From: Thalassobacillus cyri | GTDB taxonomy: Bacteria > Bacillota > Bacilli > Bacillales > Halobacillaceae | Direction of reading: 5' to 3' | Length of the DNA: 64,000 bases | Assembly: GCF_900107755.1 (NCBI RefSeq) | Contig: NZ_FNQR01000015.1 | Coordinates: forward strand, 36,201 to 100,200 | Shown here: piece by piece, positions 1 to 7,216 of the stretch | Numbering within the stretch: the stretch's first letter is position 1 | Layout: the number at the start of each line of letters is the position of its first letter | Translations under genes and position numbers: made by a program | The notes under the pieces: model-generated | What the model was told of the DNA's origin: nothing | The model's input: only the letters and a program-made list of their open reading frames with translations | The model's database searches: none

Positions 1-78
1 AATGACGATCCCTTTGTCTAAAATTCGGTCAATAACCTCTGCCAAGCTACTGCTATCTGTTGATTTTTGTACTGCCAT
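1..78 (-). CDS. gvpA: gas vesicle structural protein GvpA/GvpB, N-terminal fragment
   Basis: The first 26 codons of a minus-strand gene run off the left edge. The peptide starts MAVQKSTDSSSLAEVIDR and continues into ILDKGIVI, the highly conserved amino terminus of the small hydrophobic GvpA protein that forms the ribs of the gas vesicle wall. The start codon at 78 has a purine-rich site (AAAGGGG) just upstream. It lies 27 bp after the gvpQ-like gene on the same strand, so the two are probably co-transcribed. Bacilli usually carry two nearly identical copies (GvpA and GvpB); which one this is cannot be told from the fragment. Confidence 0.85.
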   Translation of the reverse strand, partial: MAVQKSTDSSSLAEVIDRILDKGIVI

Positions 79-105
79 TTTCAATTACCCCTTTCTTTTT
101 TAATA

Positions 106-711
106 CTAACTGGAAGTTTTTGTATTTGAAGGGTGCTTAATATCATTAGCGCTTTTGATGTCAGTAGAACTCTTAATGTCTATTGCACTTTTGATATCGT
201 TTGCGCCTTTGATATCACTTACCCCTTTTATCTTGTTACCTGATTTTCCATTAGTTTTTTCTTTCATTTCCTCTTGAAAATCTTCACCAGCTTCTTTTAC
301 CCCGGCAAGTTTATCTTTAAACTTTAACAACGCGTTTTGTGCTTTTTCCTGTACAGTTTCAGCGTTGGAATGCACTTTTTCAGCGTTTTCTTCTTTCGCT
401 TCCTGTAAATTCTCTGAAGCTTCGTTTACTTTATCCTGCATGTTTTCCTTGAAATTCTCTTTCATTTGATCGGCAATTTCACTTTTTACTTCTTTTTGTG
501 TTTCTTCTTTTAATTCTGTAGGGTCATCAGCTCGATCTACGATTCTGGCTACTCTCGGGAGTTTATCTTCCACAACTTCAGTGGATCGCTTTACCCCTTT
601 TTTCATCTTCTTCCTTACTTTGGGAAGCAGAAAGGAAGAAGCAGCAAGGGTAAGCCCCCCAGCTAAGCTGGTTGTTCCTGCGTTTTCTTTCACTTTATCC
701 GTTTTGCTCAT
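106..711 (-). CDS. gvpQ: GvpQ-like gas vesicle accessory protein with a C-terminal heptapeptide repeat
   Basis: Start chosen at 711 (MSKTDKVKENAG) because AAAAGGAGG sits just upstream; an upstream in-frame ATG at 765 lacks this. The 201-residue product is highly charged: a short hydrophobic patch near residues 16-30 (AGGLTLAASSFLLP), a long Lys/Glu/Gln-rich helical stretch (about 45-150, probably coiled), then a C-terminal run of imperfect 7-residue repeats around DIKSAND, DIKSAID, DIKSSTD (nucleotides about 130-235). Its place just upstream of gvpA and its composition fit GvpQ of Bacillus gas-vesicle clusters, whose role is not established. The 21-bp repeat could change in copy number by slippage. 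Confidence 0.65.
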   Translation of the reverse strand: MSKTDKVKENAGTTSLAGGLTLAASSFLLPKVRKKMKKGVKRSTEVVEDKLPRVARIVDRADDPTELKEETQKEVKSEIADQMKENFKENMQDKVNEASENLQEAKEENAEKVHSNAETVQEKAQNALLKFKDKLAGVKEAGEDFQEEMKEKTNGKSGNKIKGVSDIKGANDIKSAIDIKSSTDIKSANDIKHPSNTKTSS

Positions 712-775
712 ACACGACCTCCTTTTGGAAGTTTTCCCAAAATGATGAAATTGTGGATGACCCATATTGTTGTTG

Positions 776-800
776 ATACCCCATCTATATGGATAAAAAC
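776..800 (-). promoter_or_regulatory. SigB-type promoter for the gas vesicle operon
   Basis: On the minus strand GTTTTT (795-800) is followed after 13 bp by GGGTAT (776-781). This matches the general-stress sigma-B pattern GTTT-N(12-15)-GGGTAT and lies about 65 bp upstream of the gvpQ-like start. Known: SigB recognises this motif in Bacillus and Listeria. Inferred: gas vesicle genes here respond to general stress. Confidence 0.6.
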
Positions 801-952
801 TAGGTCAAATTTAGTGTTATATTTTTGTTGGATATATTATCCTTTATTATTAAAGGAAAAATAAGAGGATAACAGCCAATATAGGCTATAAATTAGGTGT
901 AAGGAATGTATTGTTACAGATATTACAAAAGTATTATTTTGACTGTGAAGAG

Positions 953-977
953 GTTTATCATCCCGGATAACGGATAT
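953..977 (+). promoter_or_regulatory. possible SigB-like promoter for the Lin0512 gene
   Basis: GTTTAT (953-958), 13 bp, then GGATAT (972-977). The -35 element is good, the -10 element has one mismatch to GGGTAT. It lies about 57 bp upstream of the Lin0512-family start. Suggestive only. Confidence 0.3.
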
Positions 978-1033
978 GTGACAAATATAGCTAGTTCAAA
1001 AGAATAATAATGAATCGAAAGGAGTATGAAATT

Positions 1034-1393
1034 ATGGATAAAATTCTCTTCATCCAGACAGGTATGGGTATCGATGTGCACGGACAGAACGTAACAAAAG
1101 CGTCTTTAAGAGCGATTCAGGATGCCATCAACTTCAACTCTATGCCAGGTATCGAAGAGGCTTTGCCAGAAAAATCTATGGACAATATGAAGGTGAACGT
1201 CAAACTGGCCATCCCTCGCGACCAGGAGAAATTAAATGAAGATGAAGTAAAAAAAGCGATTCCCTACGGAAGTGTTTCCGTCGAGGTGGTGGATGGCGGA
1301 ATGGCTACCACCAGTGGAATCATTTTAGAGGATAAAAATGACAATAACGATCTTATGTACATGGTGAACGCATCCATCGAAGTAGGATATTGA
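1034..1393 (+). CDS. Lin0512 family protein
   Basis: The 119-residue product begins MDKILFIQTGMGIDVHGQ; start at 1034 chosen because AAAGGAG lies about 10 bp upstream, whereas the ATG at 1010 has none. The sequence resembles the Lin0512 family (conserved, function unknown; small alpha/beta proteins found in Firmicutes and archaea, sometimes as multimers). Features visible: N-terminal beta strand with GMGIDVHGQ, a Pro-rich centre (AIPRDQ, AIPYGSV) and a Gly-rich stretch (VVDGGMATTSG). No transmembrane segment or metal site. Monocistronic, closed by a strong hairpin at 1404-1436. Family assignment is from recalled motif similarity. Confidence 0.7.
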   Translation: MDKILFIQTGMGIDVHGQNVTKASLRAIQDAINFNSMPGIEEALPEKSMDNMKVNVKLAIPRDQEKLNEDEVKKAIPYGSVSVEVVDGGMATTSGIILEDKNDNNDLMYMVNASIEVGY

Positions 1394-1403
1394 TGAAGGA
1401 TTC

Positions 1404-1436
1404 AAAAAGGCTGCCTCACACTGGGGCAGCCTTTTC
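1404..1436. terminator. bidirectional intrinsic terminator
   Basis: Hairpin AAAAGGCTGCC / GGGCAGCCTTTT separates the Lin0512 gene from the convergent SMR gene; A and T runs on both sides suit both strands. Confidence 0.85.
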
Positions 1437-1750
1437 TATGAAACCATCCTTAATCCGATTGTCGCTATGATAATGACAGTAATAAAGAAAACACGTTTCC
1501 AATCCCTTGGTTCCTGATAGAAGACCATCCCCAGAATGGTACTGCCAACCGTGCCGATTCCTGTCCATACTGCATAAGCTGTCCCCATCGGAAGTTTTTG
1601 CATGGCAAGTTTCAGGAACAAAAAACTGGAGGCCATCAAAAGAAGCATGAATAATAGGGTAGTCAACTTCCGATCACGGTTAACTTTATTGATCATTACA
1701 ACCCCACTCATTTCAAATGCACCTGCAATAATTAAGTAAATCCAACTCAT
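1436..1750 (-). CDS. SMR family efflux subunit (YkkD/SugE-like), second of a pair
   Basis: A 104-residue membrane protein with four predicted transmembrane helices (about 2-20, 30-50, 58-78, 84-102). [17 protein letters not shown] places the membrane-embedded Glu (residue 13) of small multidrug resistance proteins in helix 1, and the [16 protein letters not shown] segment is the family signature of helix 3. The start overlaps the stop of the upstream SMR gene by 4 bp, so translation is probably coupled and the proteins probably form a heterodimer. The guanidine-I riboswitch upstream indicates guanidinium (Gdm+/H+ antiport) as the likely substrate rather than drugs. Confidence 0.88.
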   Translation of the reverse strand: MSWIYLIIAGAFEMSGVVMINKVNRDRKLTTLLFMLLLMASSFLFLKLAMQKLPMGTAYAVWTGIGTVGSTILGMVFYQEPRDWKRVFFITVIIIATIGLRMVS

Positions 1751-2088
1751 TGCTTTCTACCTTCCTCAGCTGTATCTGCCGTCACGGTCTTTAATCCTAT
1801 GATACCGACAAGCAATAGGACGATCCATAAAATTTTAGAAAGTTGAAAAGGAACACCAAAGAACAAGATTTCTGACAGTACAGTACCCGCTGTCCCCAAC
1901 CCTACAAATACTGCATAAACTGTTGCCACCGGAAGAGTCCGTCCGGCAGTAACTAAGTAATAAAAGCTGACAACCATAGCTATCACTGTAGCTGTCCATT
2001 CCAATATACTATCAGCATGTTTCAGCCCGATGACCCAGCCAACTTCAAATCCGGCAGCCAGAACTATTTTCAACCATGTTCCCGTCAT
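1747..2088 (-). CDS. SMR family efflux subunit (YkkC-like), first of a pair
   Basis: A 113-residue SMR protein starting [18 protein letters not shown], with the conserved Glu in helix 1 and [17 protein letters not shown] in helix 3. The open frame runs further upstream (to 2166), but those codons lie inside the riboswitch and its terminator. Among the nearby ATGs (2109, 2094, 2088), 2088 is best placed after GGGGA. Four transmembrane helices are predicted. It overlaps the second SMR gene by 4 bp. Family knowledge: YkkCD-type heterodimeric pairs under guanidine riboswitches export guanidinium. Confidence 0.85.
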   Translation of the reverse strand: MTGTWLKIVLAAGFEVGWVIGLKHADSILEWTATVIAMVVSFYYLVTAGRTLPVATVYAVFVGLGTAGTVLSEILFFGVPFQLSKILWIVLLLVGIIGLKTVTADTAEEGRKQ

Positions 2089-2109
2089 TTTCATTCCCCA
2101 TTTCTTCAT

Positions 2110-2141
2110 AAAAAAAAGAGAGATACCTCTGTGGATATCTC
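2110..2141 (-). terminator. riboswitch-controlled terminator hairpin
   Basis: On the minus strand GAGATATCC pairs with GGTATCTC and is followed by a run of eight T. It overlaps the 3' end of the guanidine aptamer, so ligand binding should prevent its formation and turn the SMR genes on. Confidence 0.8.
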
Positions 2142-2232
2142 CCGGGCTTTTGTCCCTCCGTGTCACAGCTTAGCTGTGTGCTCCCTCTCGGACCTGACCA
2201 ATTTAAGCATGCGGAACCCTAGAGAGCAATTA
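2118..2232 (-). promoter_or_regulatory. guanidine-I (ykkC) riboswitch
   Basis: Read on the minus strand, the leader has the conserved ykkC blocks in order: CTAGGGTTCCGC, then GGTCAGGTCCGAGAG, a variable hairpin (CACAGCTAAGCTGTG), then ACACGGAGGGACAAAAGCCC and GGGAGA. This is the class I guanidine aptamer, known to activate guanidinium exporters and carboxylases on ligand binding. A terminator hairpin with an oligo-T tail follows directly, implying control by transcription attenuation of the two SMR genes. Confidence 0.93.
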
Positions 2233-2358
2233 TTATAATTATCACTAATATGTAAGTGAATTTCAAGGCTAACGATGTAAAGAGAAATATGGCATCCGAC
2301 TATTTTGTTGTATCCTACACATAATAACTCTAATGAAAAAGGAAATGGGGTGGAAATA

Positions 2359-2541
2359 ATGGGTAGAGATGATCATCGTAAAGCGAATGGGAAAAATGAT
2401 TCCTCACTTCCGCAGACGCCGAAGTATGCGAAGAAAGCTCATGCAAGTGATGTTGATTTTTCAGAAGAATTCGCTGACCACGAAGACAAAGAGGCACAAG
2501 CACGCGCACGGGCAGCAGATAATCGTATGGACAAGAAATAA
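2359..2541 (+). CDS. yfhD: YfhD family small protein
   Basis: A 60-residue hydrophilic protein starting MGRDDHRKANGKND, with LPQTPKYAKK in the middle and QARARAADNRMDKK at the end; these match the YfhD family of Bacillaceae (function unknown). Start 2359 chosen over the ATG at 2305 because a GGGGTGG ribosome site lies upstream and family proteins begin MGR. Monocistronic, terminated by the hairpin at 2553-2607. Confidence 0.85.
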   Translation: MGRDDHRKANGKNDSSLPQTPKYAKKAHASDVDFSEEFADHEDKEAQARARAADNRMDKK

Positions 2542-2552
2542 TAAATAGTCAA

Positions 2553-2607
2553 TAGGTCCGATCTCTTCAACACCTGTCTATGGATAGGGAGGAGATCGGA
2601 CCTTTTC
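2553..2607 (+). terminator. intrinsic terminator after yfhD
   Basis: Stem AGGTCCGATCTC / GAGATCGGACCT with a long loop, then TTTT. An apparent ORF starting at 2580 lies inside this hairpin and the following repeat and is not a gene. Confidence 0.75.
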
Positions 2608-2677
2608 CTGTGTCTGGCTGGGAAGAAGGATTTATCCTTATCGATAACGAAATAAGAATTAAGAAGTTAAAAGGTAA

Positions 2678-3423
2678 GGTTCTGTTAAACCTTTGTGCTG
2701 ATTTTACAGTAAAGCTCCTTTTTTTGAAGACTCAGTTTCGAGACTTTAGGTTGCGGTTATGGTGGCTTGGAAAACGGATCGCTTTCCGTGGCATGTGGTG
2801 AGCTTCCTCAGGCTTCGCCTTGTGGGATCTTACCAATCATATTCATCCCACAGGACTTTGAATAAACATCTTGAATACACACCGCACGAAGGAAATGCGT
2901 AGCATTTCCGAGGAGTCTCACCGTTTTCCCAACCACCATACAGAGTTTAGTATCTCGAAACTGGCTGCCAAGAATGATGTGCTATTGAAGCAGAAAATAC
3001 AATAAATTCAGCATTATGACAGGGTTTTTTCCGAGATTAAATTGTACATTAAAGGCGATTTCGATTATCTTATGTGGCAAGGGGCATGGGGGAAGGGTGA
3101 GACTCCTGCGGGAAAGGATAGACTGGCAAGACCCCGCAGAGCTTTAGCTCGAGGAGGCTTGCCGTCTTCCCCGCGGAAAGAAATTAATGCGTAATCACCT
3201 TGGGAGAAACGACACGCATAAGCAGAACAGCAAAAGGGAAGGGTTCTTTCTTCCCGTTGATGGACTGCTTATGTCGCGAGTGTCTAGGTGATGGATCTAG
3301 AAAGCGAATCCTTCCCCAAGGACCCTAATCTCCTCCAATATCTCGAAATCAAGTCTTCGACTTTTCGGCCCTATAATGGAATAAGCGTTTTATGAAAAAT
3401 AAACAACCACGTTTAACAGAACC
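2678..3423 (+). repeat. family A interspersed repeat, copy 1 (MITE-like, complete)
   Basis: A 746-bp non-coding element whose ends are inverted: GGTTCTGTTAAAC at 2678-2690 and its complement at 3411-3423, with TAA flanking both sides as a possible target duplication. Inside are (i) a fold-back block bounded by TTTCGAGA and TCTCGAAAC (about 2750-2960), (ii) the block GAGACTCCTGCGGGA to CCCCGCGGAAAG (about 3100-3180), a motif frequent in Bacillaceae intergenic repeats, and (iii) a tail with CGACACGCATAAGCAG. Copies with the same parts lie at 23899-24246, 39844-40412 and 63436-63906. It fills the interval between yfhD and the VOC gene. Confidence 0.8.
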
Positions 3424-3445
3424 TAAGGAAATGAGGTGATTTAAT

Positions 3446-3817
3446 ATGCCATTTGTTTTTGAAGGAGTCGACCATGTCCAACTAGCAGCTCCTGAGGGAA
3501 GTGAAAATCAGGCTAGGAAGTTTTTTGCAGAATTATTGGGGATGGAGGAGGTTGAAAAGCCCGAAGCATTAAAGAAAAGAGGAGGAGTCTGGTTCCAGTG
3601 TGGAATTCAGCAGATACATATTGGAATAGAAAAAGATTTTAGCCCTGCCAAAAAAGCTCATCCAGCCTTAGTTGTTAAAAATATCGATCAACTGATGAGT
3701 CACTTGAGCAAAAAGGAGGCAGCGTATCAAAAAGATGATAAGCTGCCAAATGCAAAACGTATTTACTTAGAAGACCCTTTCGGTAACAGGATAGAAATAT
3801 TGGAATGGCAGAGTTGA
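3446..3817 (+). CDS. VOC family (glyoxalase/bleomycin-resistance fold) protein
   Basis: A single 123-residue VOC protein. It begins MPFVFEGVDHVQLAAPEGSE (the His-containing first strand), has FFAELLGMEEVEKP in the helix, and ends DPFGNRIEILEW, the family's Glu-bearing last strand. Residues H10, H58 (QQIHIG) and E118 could form the metal site. Substrate unknown; members include glyoxalases, dioxygenases and resistance proteins. Ribosome site AGGTGA lies 8 bp upstream. Family A copy 1 ends only 22 bp before the start, so the promoter must lie inside or beyond the element. The stop is 10 bp from the convergent MurE-like gene. Confidence 0.85.
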   Translation: MPFVFEGVDHVQLAAPEGSENQARKFFAELLGMEEVEKPEALKKRGGVWFQCGIQQIHIGIEKDFSPAKKAHPALVVKNIDQLMSHLSKKEAAYQKDDKLPNAKRIYLEDPFGNRIEILEWQS

Positions 3818-3827
3818 CGAAACAAAG

Positions 3828-5300
3828 TCAACTCTGTATTAGTTTCTTTTGAGGATTCCTTGAAAACCTATCGAGGAACTCAACACAATGGATATCAGAA
3901 TCAACTGGATATTTATAAGCTTGTTCGTAGGCTTCATGTCCTTTCCCGGTGATAATGATCCAATCACCGGGTTTGGCATTATCCCAAGCGTGTTTAATTG
4001 CTTTGGTGCGATCGTAAATGACCTTCCCTGACGTAGTGCCATGGGTGTGATGCAAATCTTTTAATTCTTTTTCCATCGCTTCAGGTTTTTCGCCGTATAA
4101 ATCATCTCCGGTCAATATATACCGTGTAGCGGTCGAAGCACTGATACTCAACATTTCTTTACGCTTGGTCCGATCTCTCCCGCCCCGGAATCCGAATACA
4201 TGGATGATACGCCGTGCACCTTCCTTTTCAGCTGTATGAAAAATATTTTCCAGCGCGTCAGCTGTATGAGCATAATCGACGATAATGGTTGCACCGTTTG
4301 GATGTTTATATTCCTCAAATCGTCCTGGAACATGCAGTTTCAGTGCTAATGTCTCAGTGATGGAATCCCACGCTATTCCTGCTAAATAGGAAGTAAAAGC
4401 TGCAAAAGATGCATTATGGAAGTTATGCACACCCGGCATTTGAAGAGTAAGGGATATTCGCTTATCATCATGAATCAGTTGTCCCCTTTCAGGCTCTATG
4501 ATCATATCATCCGATTCCGATGAATCCACTGTATAAACTTGCTTTCCCTGATGTTTCAATCTTGCGGCCAGTTTTTTTCCCCATTCTTGCCCGGTATAGA
4601 TGACTGCCGTCCCGTCAGATTTCATTTGCTGGAATAAACTGGCTTTTGTTTCAAAATAATCTTCCATGCTTGCATGGTAATCCAGATGGTCATGTGCCAA
4701 ATTTGTAAATACTAAATGATCGAAGAAGAGACCATGAACCCTCCCCTGTCTAATTCCATGTGAAGATACTTCCAGAATAGCGACGTCATCTTTACTTTGT
4801 GATAGAAGTTTATAAAACGTCAAGGGATCAGGTGTTGAATTAGCTGATTCATGGGCTTCACTATTTACAATATAAGAGACTGTCCCAAATGTAGCACACG
4901 AGTATCCAGCCTGTTCAAAAATACTTTTCAACATATAAGTGGTGGTTGTTTTTCCGTTCGTACCAGTTATCCCAATCAGTTTAGGGAAAGGCTTGTCTTT
5001 CATATAGAAGCTTTTAGCTACCTGAGCCAATACTTTTCTGCTATTTTTAACCTTAATATAAGGAATAGAAGCGTCCGTAATTTCTTTTTCACCAATTACG
5101 AGTGATGCGCCTCCATCTACAGCACTTTTTATGTAATTATGGCCATCGGTATTATGACCGGGTATCGCTACGAATAACGTTCCTGGTCCTACTTTACGTG
5201 AATCGCAGGAAATATCAACAATGTCTATAGACATTGCTGATGAGCTGGTTGCAATATGATGTTCGATGTTAGTAATTAGTTCAGCAGCTTTCATGCGCAT
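3828..5300 (-). CDS. MurE-like Mur ligase paralogue with altered amino-acid selectivity motif
   Basis: A 490-residue Mur ligase with the ATP P-loop GITGTNGKTTTTYM (about 110), the substrate loop ANSTPDPLTFY, the carbamylated-Lys region YFETKASLF and the C-terminal DYAHTADALEN and GKGHEAYE blocks, so the MurE architecture is complete. Canonical MurE adds diaminopimelate (or lysine) to UDP-MurNAc-Ala-Glu in the cytoplasm. Here the selectivity motif DNPR is replaced by DDLYGE (TGDDLYGEKPEAME), and the GCGGDRD loop reads GFRGGRD. It stands alone, away from a division/cell-wall cluster. It may be a stationary-phase or sporulation paralogue, or may act on another acceptor. GAAGGAG supports the start at 5300; 5294 is an alternative. 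Confidence 0.8.
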   Translation of the reverse strand: MRMKAAELITNIEHHIATSSSAMSIDIVDISCDSRKVGPGTLFVAIPGHNTDGHNYIKSAVDGGASLVIGEKEITDASIPYIKVKNSRKVLAQVAKSFYMKDKPFPKLIGITGTNGKTTTTYMLKSIFEQAGYSCATFGTVSYIVNSEAHESANSTPDPLTFYKLLSQSKDDVAILEVSSHGIRQGRVHGLFFDHLVFTNLAHDHLDYHASMEDYFETKASLFQQMKSDGTAVIYTGQEWGKKLAARLKHQGKQVYTVDSSESDDMIIEPERGQLIHDDKRISLTLQMPGVHNFHNASFAAFTSYLAGIAWDSITETLALKLHVPGRFEEYKHPNGATIIVDYAHTADALENIFHTAEKEGARRIIHVFGFRGGRDRTKRKEMLSISASTATRYILTGDDLYGEKPEAMEKELKDLHHTHGTTSGKVIYDRTKAIKHAWDNAKPGDWIIITGKGHEAYEQAYKYPVDSDIHCVEFLDRFSRNPQKKLIQS

Positions 5301-5609
5301 GTATCTCCTTCATGGTTCGTGGGTGGATGTATTACTATTGTATAGACAAATTCTTCACCCTTCAAACTCCTACATTTGATTCCTCTCCTTATTTTATCTC
5401 TTTATATTGATTTCATCAGCAATTGTAATAAAAATTTAGTCAAAGAAATATTACTGTAATCCTTTTTGCGTTCTGTACACTTTATATTGTTTAAACTGTA
5501 TGAATTTTGTGTTACAATCAATAACCGTGTGAAACATTAGATGAAAAATTTGTTAGTTGGTTTATTTTAGAAGATTTATATCACAATAACATTAAAAGGA
5601 GGAAAAAAT

Positions 5610-6512
5610 ATGAAGAATCTGCGTAAATACTTATCTGTTTTATTATTGTCACTTGTACTTATATTAGCTGCTTGCGGTGGGAATGAATCGGGTGGCGAAA
5701 ACGGTGGAGATACCAGCGGTGAAGGAGAAGCAAAAGGCACTATTACCATTGGAATGAATAACTGGGCTGAAAATGTGGCAGTTTCTAACATGTGGAAAAT
5801 TATATTGGAAGAAAAAGGATACGATGTGGAATTAAAGAATGTGGAAAAAGGGGCACTTTATGAAGCTTTATCTGCCGGTGATCTTGATATCGGTATGGAA
5901 ATTTGGCTTCCGAACACGGATAAGCCTTTTTATGAGAAATTCAAAGATGAGATTGATTGGAGAGAAACCTGGTATAAAGGCACCGATTTAGCATTGGTCG
6001 TTCCATCCTATGTAGAAGAAGTAAATTCCATTGAAGATCTTAACGATCATAAAGAGAAGTTTGATTCACGGATTGTAGGAATTGATGCAGGAGCCAGTAT
6101 CATGGATTTAACCGACCAAGTCATCAAGGAATACGATTTGGACTATTCTTTACAGGCATCATCTGAACCTACCATGATATCTGAATTAAAAAATAGCATG
6201 GAAGATGAAGAGCCTATTGTTGTGACGCTTTGGAAGCCCCACTGGACCTTTTCTGAAATGGATTTGAAAATTTTAGAGGATCCTAAAAACATTTATGGTG
6301 ACTCTGAGAACATTTCTTACGCAGCCCGTCTAGGTTTGGAAGAGGACCAGCCTCAAGTAGTTGAATGGTTTGACGCATTTATGCTTAATGACGATCAGTT
6401 AGGAAGTTTGATGGCAGAAATCAATGAAGCTGAATCCGCTGAAGAAGGCGCAAAGACATGGATTGAAGACCATCGCGATTTAATTAAAGAATGGACTGGC
6501 GGTACCGAATAA
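5610..6512 (+). CDS. glycine betaine/choline ABC transporter substrate-binding lipoprotein (OpuAC-like)
   Basis: A 300-residue lipoprotein: signal peptide with lipobox LAAC (Cys about 22), a Gly/Glu-rich linker, then an OpuAC-type binding domain (GTITIGMNNWAENVAVSNMW, IGMEIWLPNTDKPFYE, VVTLWKPHWTFSE). Trp residues in these segments form the aromatic cage for quaternary ammonium ligands. No permease or ATPase gene is adjacent, so it must serve a transporter encoded elsewhere, or be an extra receptor. An extended -10 (TGTTACAAT, about 5509) is upstream and AAAGGAGG precedes the start. Terminator at 6534-6559. Confidence 0.88.
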   Translation: MKNLRKYLSVLLLSLVLILAACGGNESGGENGGDTSGEGEAKGTITIGMNNWAENVAVSNMWKIILEEKGYDVELKNVEKGALYEALSAGDLDIGMEIWLPNTDKPFYEKFKDEIDWRETWYKGTDLALVVPSYVEEVNSIEDLNDHKEKFDSRIVGIDAGASIMDLTDQVIKEYDLDYSLQASSEPTMISELKNSMEDEEPIVVTLWKPHWTFSEMDLKILEDPKNIYGDSENISYAARLGLEEDQPQVVEWFDAFMLNDDQLGSLMAEINEAESAEEGAKTWIEDHRDLIKEWTGGTE

Positions 6513-6533
6513 CTGACCATCCTAAGACCTGTT

Positions 6534-6559
6534 CCCGAGTAAGGGAGCAGGTCTTTTTT
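6534..6559 (+). terminator. intrinsic terminator
   Basis: AAGACCTGTTCCC / GGGAGCAGGTCTT followed by a T run, 21 bp after the OpuAC-like stop. Confidence 0.85.
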
Positions 6560-6567
6560 GGTAGTTT

Positions 6568-6940
6568 AAGAAATTATAAAAAATGATGGTTGTGGACAAC
6601 ATTTTGTAGTGAGCCGCACCCAGCTCCGACGCACAGGACGTGCTAGTGCCGATGTCGCCACACTAGAACTACTTCTTTGAAAGTACTTCGCAGAAAAAGA
6701 CAAAGTCTTTTTTGAGGACGTGGCGTTTTCATCGGCCAGCGCCTACCCCCTTGAGGTCTTAAGTAAATCCTCTCTGTGATTAGGAAAACTCGGATTATCG
6801 CCGATGTTTTATGGCGAAAGTCTTAGTTTTACTTATACTTTAAACCTTAATTAAACTTAATTGGAATGAAAGTACAAAAACGTAACGGCGAGGCTTGACT
6901 TAAGCTTGTCGGGGGTGAGCAAGGCGCTTGCGCTTGTTCT
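6568..6940 (+). repeat. family B interspersed repeat, copy 1
   Basis: Non-coding 373-bp repeat starting AAGAAATTATAAAAA and ending GGTGAGCAAGGCGCTTGCGC plus a few bases. The 3' two thirds match 16033-16296 almost base for base (CCTCTCTGTGATTAGGAAAA, ACTTATACTTTAAACCTT, TTAAGCTTGTCGGGG). Copy 1 has about 115 extra bp after CCCAGCTCC, rich in small hairpins such as GCACAGGACGTGC. It lies 9 bp past the OpuAC-like terminator. Confidence 0.75.
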
Positions 6941-7044
6941 TGGTAGAATAGGCCTGTCACCTTGTTCTATCACATAACTGCTAATGTTAAGGGGGAGACA
7001 CGAAATGGGGGAAGTTCAATCGTTCTATCATTAAAACGATATAT

Positions 7045-7122
7045 GTAGATGGACGAGGAAACATTTACCAGCTGTAAGTCCGTATCCTCTATCTACCACT
7101 CAATCTCGAGTGGTGCTTTTTT
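7045..7122 (+). ncRNA. possible structured RNA ending in an intrinsic terminator
   Basis: In the otherwise gene-free 6941-7216, GTAGAT...GAGGA (7045-7059) pairs with TCCTCTATCTAC (7085-7096), with an internal TTACCAGCTGTAA loop. A second hairpin ACCACTC / GAGTGGT (7095-7113) with GCTTTTTT follows at once, so the two stems would stack. No convincing ORF is present (a 9-codon frame at 7004 has an AGGGGGAG site). It could be a small RNA or the leader of the gene at 7217; no known family was recognised. Confidence 0.35.
7095..7122 (+). terminator. intrinsic terminator in the leader region
   Basis: ACCACTC / GAGTGGT stem with AATCTC-type loop, then GCTTTTTT. It lies about 95 bp before the VLRF1-like gene. 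Confidence 0.7.
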
Positions 7123-7216
7123 ATGTGAAATTTAAGTAAGCAGGTTTGAGCATAAGTTATCGCGGTTACATACGTAATAGATAATCAGTATTTAATAAAG
7201 GAGTAGATTTAGCCTT

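Noticed and set aside
2017..2238. 73-codon ORF opposite the SMR genes
   Set aside because: Antisense to the SMR gene and guanidine riboswitch, no ribosome site.
2580..2801. 73-codon ORF on the plus strand
   Set aside because: Begins inside the yfhD terminator and runs into repeat A copy 1; no ribosome site and no protein-like conservation.
6995..7033. 9-codon leader peptide (MGEVQSFYH) with AGGGGGAG site
   Set aside because: No regulatory residue run, no clear link to the downstream hairpins beyond proximity.
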